From the NCBI RefSeq assembly GCF_003144405.1, contig NZ_PENW01000009.1, positions 1 through 64,000 of the forward strand: a stretch of DNA of 64,000 nucleotides, written 5' to 3'. Under the pieces are notes generated by a model. It did not search any database and was not told where the DNA came from. It saw only the letters and a list, made by a program, of their open reading frames with translations. A program made the position numbers and the translations under genes. This document shows, piece by piece, positions 58,923 to 64,000 of the stretch. Source of the stretch: Proteus cibi. Its GTDB lineage: Bacteria; Pseudomonadota; Gammaproteobacteria; Enterobacterales; Enterobacteriaceae. How positions within the stretch are numbered: the stretch's first letter is position 1; every line of letters begins with the position of its first letter.

Positions 58923-58935
58923 GTGACAACGTAAC
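58923..58935. promoter_or_regulatory. matS-like site upstream of matP
   Basis: GTGACAACGTAAC matches the matS consensus GTGACRNYGTCAC at 12 of 13 positions. It lies 11 bases before the matP start codon, where MatP binding could repress its own gene. Confidence 0.45.
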
Positions 58936-59273
58936 TATATAGTAGCATATCAACAATTTTACAAAAATACTGCCACTGAACCGAAATTTTTTGACTATTT
59001 TATAGGCAACGTTATTTTAGATAATCTTTCTTATCAATTAATAACAAGCCTTGATAAGGGATAGTTTTCTGAGCACGTTATGATAGAATCGAGCGTCGCT
59101 ATCATAAAACCTTAATGACCAATTATTAACTCGTCATTATAAGGTCGTAGCGGTACATATTCCCTGCCTACGCAGTTGATGACAGTTAAAGAACCGTCTT
59201 ATTGCAGGATAGATATCAACTTATACGATATCTAATTATCTCTTTTCACTAATCAATAATAAAAACGGTAACC
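58936..59273. other. Divergent intergenic region matP-ycbZ
   Basis: About 340 bases without a gene. It must hold both divergent promoters. A dyad TATGATAGaatcgagcgtCGCTATCATA near 59079-59105 stands out as a possible operator. Nothing else is recognised. Confidence 0.4.
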
Positions 59274-61019
59274 TTGAAAAACAACGAATTAGAATGGCAG
59301 GCGTTACGTCCTGATTACGCCTCCTACCAAACTTTCTTTCAAACAGCATCTCAATTACCTGCATCTCTACTTCGTGAGGTTCAACCTCGCCTGTATGAAA
59401 GTCTGCAATGGTTAAACAATGCAGATTCAGGGCAGTTTATGCTGTTAAAAGCGGATGATTCTACTGCTTACTTTGATATGCTGACAGACACATTAACGCA
59501 ATCAGGGATCAAAACTGATCCTGTTGTTGGCAGTTATCAAGCAGAAAACAATAAAATCGATTGGCAAGAAAATGTACAAGGTGCATTTTCATCATCAGAA
59601 TCTATTACTTGTTGCCAATGGATAGAGCCAGAACAACTCTTTGGTTCATTCTATTGCCATAAAGACGAAGTGACTCTCAGCCCAGGCTTATTGCATAAAG
59701 TAAATGGAGGCATCTTAGTCCTCTCTATAAAATCGTTACTTGCACAGCCACTGATGTGGTTCCGCCTTAAAAAAATGGTTGAAGAACAACGTTTTGAGTG
59801 GCTAGTTTGGAATGACAATCAATCCCTGCCTTTGCCTATTGAGAGTATGCCACTTAATCTTCGGGTTATTTTAGTTGGTGATAGACTGAGTCTCGAAGAG
59901 CTGGAATTTATGGAGCCAGAGCTAAGTAGCACTGCTTTATATGGTGAATATGAATACGACATGTATTTAGAAGACGAAACCGCTCTTTCTCAATGGTGTG
60001 GCTTTGTAAATTCACTGTGCCAAAAATATCGTCTCCCATCTCTATCTGCGGATGCTTGGGAAGTCTTGCTAACACAAGCGGCAAGACAACATGAAGATCA
60101 GCTAATACTGAGCCTAGATTTAGAATGGATCTTACGCCAGCTTCGTTATGCAATACGTTTTAATCAAGATGCATCTTCTCTAAATGCTGATGCATTGAAA
60201 AAAGCAGAAGAAAATCGCCTATGGCGGCACAGTTATTTGTTGGAACGTAGCCGTGACGAGATATTACAAGATCAAGTCATGATACAAACAGAAGGTGAAG
60301 CTATTGGTCAAATCAATGGACTTTCTGTTTTAGATTACCCTGGATATCCTGATTTAATCGGAGAACCGACCCGTATTACCTGCGTTGCACATATAGGTGA
60401 TGGTGAGTTTACGGATGTTGAGCGAAAAGCTGAGCTTGGTGGCAATCTTCATGCAAAAGGAATGATGATTATGCAAGCTTACTTAAACTCAGAATTACGT
60501 TTAGACCAACCACAGCCATTTAGCACCTCGATTGTTTTTGAGCAATCATATGGTGAGGTTGATGGTGATAGTGCCTCCTTGGCTGAATTATGTGCTTTTA
60601 TTAGCACACTGGCACAACAACCTATTGATCAGCAAATTGCGGTGACAGGTGCCGTCGATCAATTTGGTCAAGTCCAACCGATTGGGGGTGTAAATCATAA
60701 AATTGAAGGCTTCTTTGATATCTGCCAACAAAGAGGATTAACGGGTGCACAAGGCGTCATTATTCCTCTCGCCAATATTCGTCATCTTGTACTCAACGAA
60801 AATGTGCAACAAGCGGTAAAAGAAGAAAAATTTCATATTTGGCCTGTCACTCATGTAGCAGAGGCGATAACGTTACTGACTCGTCAGCCATATTATGAAG
60901 AACAATGTGAACCAGAACAATCAGACTCACACTTGTTAGCTGTTATTCATGATCGTATAACATTGGCAAATAATCAGGATAGACCTAAATTACCTTGGTT
61001 CTTACGTCTATTCAGATAA
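59274..61019 (+). CDS. ycbZ: Lon-related protease YcbZ / LonH
   Basis: A 581-residue protein starting at TTG. The N-terminal part resembles a degenerate AAA region (ATRANSIENT motifs absent; no clear Walker A), and the C-terminal Lon-type protease domain has EVDGDSASLAELCAFIS with the catalytic Ser and GGVNHKIEGFFDICQQRGL with the catalytic Lys. Co-oriented with fabA downstream, as in enterobacteria. Substrates are unknown. Confidence 0.94.
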   Translation: MKNNELEWQALRPDYASYQTFFQTASQLPASLLREVQPRLYESLQWLNNADSGQFMLLKADDSTAYFDMLTDTLTQSGIKTDPVVGSYQAENNKIDWQENVQGAFSSSESITCCQWIEPEQLFGSFYCHKDEVTLSPGLLHKVNGGILVLSIKSLLAQPLMWFRLKKMVEEQRFEWLVWNDNQSLPLPIESMPLNLRVILVGDRLSLEELEFMEPELSSTALYGEYEYDMYLEDETALSQWCGFVNSLCQKYRLPSLSADAWEVLLTQAARQHEDQLILSLDLEWILRQLRYAIRFNQDASSLNADALKKAEENRLWRHSYLLERSRDEILQDQVMIQTEGEAIGQINGLSVLDYPGYPDLIGEPTRITCVAHIGDGEFTDVERKAELGGNLHAKGMMIMQAYLNSELRLDQPQPFSTSIVFEQSYGEVDGDSASLAELCAFISTLAQQPIDQQIAVTGAVDQFGQVQPIGGVNHKIEGFFDICQQRGLTGAQGVIIPLANIRHLVLNENVQQAVKEEKFHIWPVTHVAEAITLLTRQPYYEEQCEPEQSDSHLLAVIHDRITLANNQDRPKLPWFLRLFR

Positions 61020-61028
61020 TTCTGTTTC

Positions 61029-61048
61029 AAGTGATCGGAGTTGTTCAG
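61029..61048 (+). promoter_or_regulatory. FadR-like operator of fabA
   Basis: AAGTGATCGGAGTTGTTCAG closely resembles the FadR site of E. coli fabA. FadR activates fabA in E. coli; the same is inferred. Confidence 0.7.
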
Positions 61049-61064
61049 CGTACAAGTGTAAGCT
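61047..61064 (+). promoter_or_regulatory. FabR-like operator of fabA
   Basis: AGCGTACA-AG-TGTAAGCT is a near-perfect dyad of the FabR type (AGCGTACA-NN-TGTNCGCT). It abuts the FadR-like site. Confidence 0.7.
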
Positions 61065-61102
61065 ATTCTGTTGTCTTACACATGATAAAGGCTATATAGA
61101 CA

Positions 61103-61621
61103 ATGGTTGATAAACGCGAATCTTATTCTAAAGAAGACCTCATTGCTTCAGGCCGTGGTGAATTATTTGGCCAAGATGGCCCACCACTGCCGTCGGGTAA
61201 TATGCTAATGATGGATCGCATCATTAAAATGACAGAAGATGGCGGCACCCATAATAAAGGCTTTATCGAAGCAGAATTCGATATCAAGCCAGATTTATGG
61301 TTCTTTGATTGCCACTTCGTCAATGATCCTGTTATGCCGGGTTGCTTAGGTCTAGATGCCATGTGGCAACTTGTTGGCTTCTATCTTGGCTGGCTTGGTG
61401 GTGAAGGTAAAGGCCGTGCACTTGGTGTTGGTGAAGTAAAATTCACTGGACAAATATTACCAACAGCAAAAAAAGTTACCTATAAAATTGATTTCAAACG
61501 TGTTATCAATCGCAAACTGATTATGGGTATTGCCGATGGTGAAGTGTATGTTGATGGTAAGCTGATTTATGAAGCAAAAGACTTAAAAGTTGGCTTATTT
61601 AAAGATACAACTGCATTCTAA
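61103..61621 (+). CDS. fabA: 3-hydroxydecanoyl-ACP dehydratase/isomerase
   Basis: A 172-residue enzyme. Catalytic His lies in [24 protein letters not shown], with the paired Asp in the same motif; [17 protein letters not shown] follows. It introduces the cis double bond of unsaturated fatty acids. FadR- and FabR-like sites lie upstream, a perfect terminator downstream. Confidence 0.98.
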   Translation: MVDKRESYSKEDLIASGRGELFGQDGPPLPSGNMLMMDRIIKMTEDGGTHNKGFIEAEFDIKPDLWFFDCHFVNDPVMPGCLGLDAMWQLVGFYLGWLGGEGKGRALGVGEVKFTGQILPTAKKVTYKIDFKRVINRKLIMGIADGEVYVDGKLIYEAKDLKVGLFKDTTAF

Positions 61622-61651
61622 GATAGATAACCAACCGAATCTATTATAGAA

Positions 61652-61686
61652 ATACCGTGTAACATAAAGTACACGGTATTTTTTTA
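61652..61686 (+). terminator. fabA terminator
   Basis: ATACCGTGTA-ACATAAAG-TACACGGTAT with T run; 10-bp stem. Confidence 0.9.
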
Positions 61687-61737
61687 TCTATGCTAACAAC
61701 GTATTATTTCTTTATAGAAAAACAGACCATGTTCAAC

Positions 61738-62229
61738 TCAGTTTTTATCAATACATGCTGTCGATTGTTTATCTTTTAGACTCTTAAAATAATGTTTTAT
61801 TTTAAGAGAGAAAAATAAGCTGTATGTAAGATAAACAAGTAATCCTACTAAAAATAAGATCCCTAATACTTCACCTGAATTTTCTGCTTGATTACTACCA
61901 CTTGTATTATCCAATGTATTTTGCATACCTACGACTATCGCAATAGCGATAGGAACCATTGATATACTCCATAATATTTTCAGCATCATTGATGCTATTT
62001 CTTTATTCATAAAGATAACAAAAAGAGTAATAACATATAAAGTTGGGAGAGCAAAAGTTTGTATCAAACTCCACAATATAGAAAGATAGGCTATTAAATT
62101 TAAATTTTCGCTATCTTTTATAGATATGCCCACTAAAGTAGAAACACTAGTAAATGAAGATATTAATTGCCCTAAAGTAAATAAAATAAAAGCAATTAAT
62201 ATTATCCATAATGATATTGGTTTTTTCAT
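61738..62229 (-). CDS. Four-pass membrane protein, unknown
   Basis: A 163-residue protein with four hydrophobic segments (about residues 6-26, 45-72, 82-102 and 123-145), a Ser/Asn-rich periplasmic loop before the last one, and a basic tail. AT-rich. It is not part of the conserved fabA-rmf block of E. coli, so it is a lineage-specific insertion. No family recognised. Confidence 0.7.
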   Translation of the reverse strand: MKKPISLWIILIAFILFTLGQLISSFTSVSTLVGISIKDSENLNLIAYLSILWSLIQTFALPTLYVITLFVIFMNKEIASMMLKILWSISMVPIAIAIVVGMQNTLDNTSGSNQAENSGEVLGILFLVGLLVYLTYSLFFSLKIKHYFKSLKDKQSTACIDKN

Positions 62230-62416
62230 TGAAATCTTCCTTGTAAATAAAAGTCGCTATCATAAATTAATCGATGTATAGTGTCATCACATTAATAAAT
62301 AAATTTTATATATAAAGATAAATTTAAGTTAAGTGAGCTTTTTTTATTCTAACTAAATACTAAACTTAAAATTTATATCCACTTAGTATAAGTAGATTAT
62401 GTCAAGGAATAATCGT

Positions 62417-62647
62417 ATGGAGATGATTATAAGCGCAATAGCAGAACTTTTTGGCTTTCTGATTGAGCTTTTCTTTCTTCTTTGTAAAGCAATTGGCTAT
62501 AAGATCACAATTTTATTGATTTTGTTTATTTTTATGTATGCTAATCAATTCGATATAAAATGGCTCTTAGGTTTCTCTATAACCTCATTATGTTTATATA
62601 GCCCAAACTTATATCAATTATTTAAAAAACCAAAGAAAGATCTTTAA
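62417..62647 (+). CDS. Small two-pass membrane protein, unknown
   Basis: A 76-residue protein from ATG 62417 with AAGGA eight bases upstream; the ATG at 62399 lacks a ribosome site. Hydrophobic stretches cover about residues 3-45 and 50-64, and the C-terminus is basic (KKPKKDL). Lies in the same lineage-specific block between fabA and rmf. Confidence 0.6.
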   Translation: MEMIISAIAELFGFLIELFFLLCKAIGYKITILLILFIFMYANQFDIKWLLGFSITSLCLYSPNLYQLFKKPKKDL

Positions 62648-62687
62648 GATAAATTAAAAATCATAAAAAGTGATTTAGGGAAAATAA

Positions 62688-62897
62688 GTGATTAAAAAAA
62701 ACAAAGTATCTAAAAAACATGCAGACTTTATGTTTTATTGTGGCATATTTCTTATAATTACATCTTCTATAACTTGGTTTACTTCAGAAAAAATTGATTG
62801 GCTATATAATTCTGTCAATACAATACTTGCTCTTTTTCTTACCATTTATGGGTTTCATTTACGTAAAAATTTCCATAGTTCAGAATTAAAAAAATAA
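62688..62897 (+). CDS. Small two-pass membrane protein, unknown
   Basis: A 69-residue protein starting at GTG with TAGGG upstream. Two helices (about residues 15-33 and 38-57) with basic ends. Follows the 76-residue gene by 40 bases and is probably co-transcribed. A strong terminator follows. Confidence 0.6.
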   Translation: MIKKNKVSKKHADFMFYCGIFLIITSSITWFTSEKIDWLYNSVNTILALFLTIYGFHLRKNFHSSELKK

Positions 62898-62911
62898 TGA
62901 CAATATAACGT

Positions 62912-62943
62912 AAAAAGGCTTACAAAAATGTAAGCCTTTTTTA
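62912..62943 (+). terminator. Terminator after the small membrane genes
   Basis: AAAAAGGCTTACA-AAAA-TGTAAGCCTTTTT; symmetric, so it can act in both directions. Confidence 0.88.
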
Positions 62944-63107
62944 TATCCAAATTGATTGTTTGTTATTTATACTCAAATTGTCCTATGTTCAATATGTACA
63001 TAGGAATATATATAAATAACCCTCGTTTTGATTGTCGGTAAAATCTTAGTGATAATATTCAATATAGTTAAAAATAAACTATTATCTATTTCACTACGAC
63101 GGGTTAT

Positions 63108-63278
63108 TTATTTTACCAGACTAGGGCGATCTTCCATCGCCTGTCGCCAGCCTCCAAGCCAATGGGAACGCGCATCAATGGCGAAATAAGGACAAAGCTC
63201 TTTTGAACGGCCTTGCATACCAGCTTGATAACCTTTCGATAATGCTCTTGCTAAACGATCTCGTTTCTGTCTTTTCAT
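63108..63278 (-). CDS. rmf: Ribosome modulation factor
   Basis: A 56-residue basic protein from ATG 63278 (MKRQKRDRLARALSKGYQAG), matching RMF (MQGRSKELCPYF, QRSxWLGGWRxAMED pattern). The longer frame upstream to 63377 is rejected. RMF dimerises ribosomes in stationary phase. Gene order with fabA is as in E. coli apart from the inserted membrane genes. Confidence 0.95.
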   Translation of the reverse strand: MKRQKRDRLARALSKGYQAGMQGRSKELCPYFAIDARSHWLGGWRQAMEDRPSLVK

Positions 63279-63741
63279 ATCTAGACAACCCTCACGTTCT
63301 AAGTTTAAGCGGAAAGATAATGATTGTTTTTTCAACAACCACTCTAAATTGATACGCTTTATTGAGCATTTAAGCAAGTAAAGAAGTTAATACAAATGTC
63401 ATATTTGTGATATTGCGCTAGTTGCAAGTTTAATAACCAACATTATTATTTAATATTTATTTTAAGAAATTATCTGATTATTTTTCACACCATAAGGAAT
63501 AAAACTTAACTTATTGATATTTAATACATATAATTATTTAAAAACTATTTAAGCTATTTTTATCTTATGTAATCAATAAATTAAATAAGATAAATTGATG
63601 TTTATTTTTAAATTTATGTCAATATAAGACTTGGTTAATAAATATAAGTTTTTGCTCTATTTATCTTTTTTCGTGTAAAGCTCTTTTTAATTACCTCTTT
63701 TTTATTAAGGCATTAGCTATCATTGAAGGTAAAATAAGCGA
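63279..63741. other. AT-rich gene-free region between rmf and the ASCH gene
   Basis: About 460 bases, very AT-rich, without a supported gene. It should carry the rmf promoter. No clear terminator or operator is recognised. Confidence 0.5.
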
Positions 63742-64000
63742 TTAATACCTCTTACATACTTCTATTAATTCAAACTCTTCAAATACCAACTCCATATCTT
63801 CTGAAAAATAGCCTTCTCGATTAAAGAACGCTTTATGCCCTTCTTGCCAATATGCCAAACTTAAATCTCCTTCACCTTCTCTCTTAGCTAGCTCTTCTGT
63901 GACTTCATTAAATCGAATTAACTGCAAAGAGCGTGTACGAATAACACAAACAGGCTCGTTTTTACTGTTGAGAATAATGTTAAAACCACCGATAACGGGA
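63742..64000 (-). CDS. ASCH domain protein, partial at window edge
   Basis: The frame is open from the stop at 63742 to the window edge; the start lies outside. The visible 85 residues include VIGGFNIILNSKNEPVCVIRT, RFNEVTEELAKREGEGDLSLAYW and FFNREGYFSEDMELVFEEFELI, the C-terminal part of ASCH proteins of the GDLSLxYWxxxH type. These bind RNA or nucleotides; cellular role unclear. Confidence 0.85.
   Translation of the reverse strand, partial: PVIGGFNIILNSKNEPVCVIRTRSLQLIRFNEVTEELAKREGEGDLSLAYWQEGHKAFFNREGYFSEDMELVFEEFELIEVCKRY

Noticed and set aside
63108-63377. 89-residue form of the rmf product
   Set aside because: RMF proteins are about 55 residues, and the ATG at 63278 gives exactly this start.
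1-64000. CRISPR array, rRNA genes or insertion sequences
   Set aside because: No regular repeat-spacer pattern, no rRNA-like sequence and no transposase frame or terminal inverted repeats were seen.

Overview
The window is about three quarters of a temperate siphovirus prophage (positions 1 to about 48515, left end outside the window) followed by conserved enterobacterial chromosome (48516-64000). The low GC, the OmpA, MatP, HelD and FabA sequences, and the gene order tusE, acyP, hspQ, yccU, mgsA, helD, yccS, tfoX, sulA, ompA, matP, ycbZ, fabA, rmf point to a Morganellaceae host, most likely Proteus (P. mirabilis or a close relative). Species is inferred from protein resemblance, not from a search.

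The prophage looks complete apart from its left edge. It is integrated next to a tRNA-Ser(UGA) gene, with a P4-type tyrosine integrase beside the tRNA. On the minus strand, reading right to left, lie the lytic genes: Cro-like (36.0 kb), CII (35.5), replication O-like and DnaC-like (33.8-35.4), RdgC, an ASCH protein, NinB/NinG and small nin genes (28.9-32.9), a Q-type antiterminator (28.4), lysis genes holin/endolysin/Rz/Rz1 (26.2-27.7), a Rha antirepressor-like gene, terminase small and large subunits, portal, head morphogenesis, scaffold, major capsid, connector genes, tail tube, G/GT chaperones, tape measure and tip genes M, L, K, I, J. On the plus strand are the LexA-like CI repressor (36.3), a lipoprotein gene behind it, and a left operon: N-like antiterminator, a coiled-coil protein, RecT, YqaJ exonuclease, SSB, a putative PD-(D/E)XK protein, NinX, a Dam-type methylase and AlpA.

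Regulation can be read in unusual detail. OR and OL carry 13-bp operators of the form GAACTnnnAGTTC. A pR promoter (TTGAAA-N17-TAATAT) holds one operator in its spacer. Both early operons carry a boxA (GCTCTTTAACA) plus hairpins, and the N-like protein has an arginine-rich N-terminus. The late operon is punctuated by many short intrinsic terminators placed just before the next ribosome binding site.

Two programmed -1 frameshifts are visible. The tail chaperone G gene ends in A AAA AAC and runs into a T-like frame. The major capsid gene ends in G GGA AAG TAA and, five bases later, has a perfect 9-bp hairpin; the -1 frame encodes a start-less 96-residue Ig-like (Big_1-like) domain. A fraction of capsid subunits is therefore predicted to carry an Ig domain.

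Accessory cargo sits in several places. An AT-rich 4.9-kb cluster of lipoprotein, secreted and membrane proteins lies between tape measure and tail chaperones. Plus-strand genes lie opposite the lytic operons at 24.3, 27.9, 29.8 and 31.5 kb (the last a DUF4238 protein), and membrane proteins lie at 19.1 and 44.2 kb.

The chromosomal part contains readable regulatory sites: a sigma-32-like promoter for hspQ, a LexA box for sulA, an ompA promoter and leader, abutting FadR- and FabR-like operators for fabA, and a near-perfect matS-like site directly upstream of matP.
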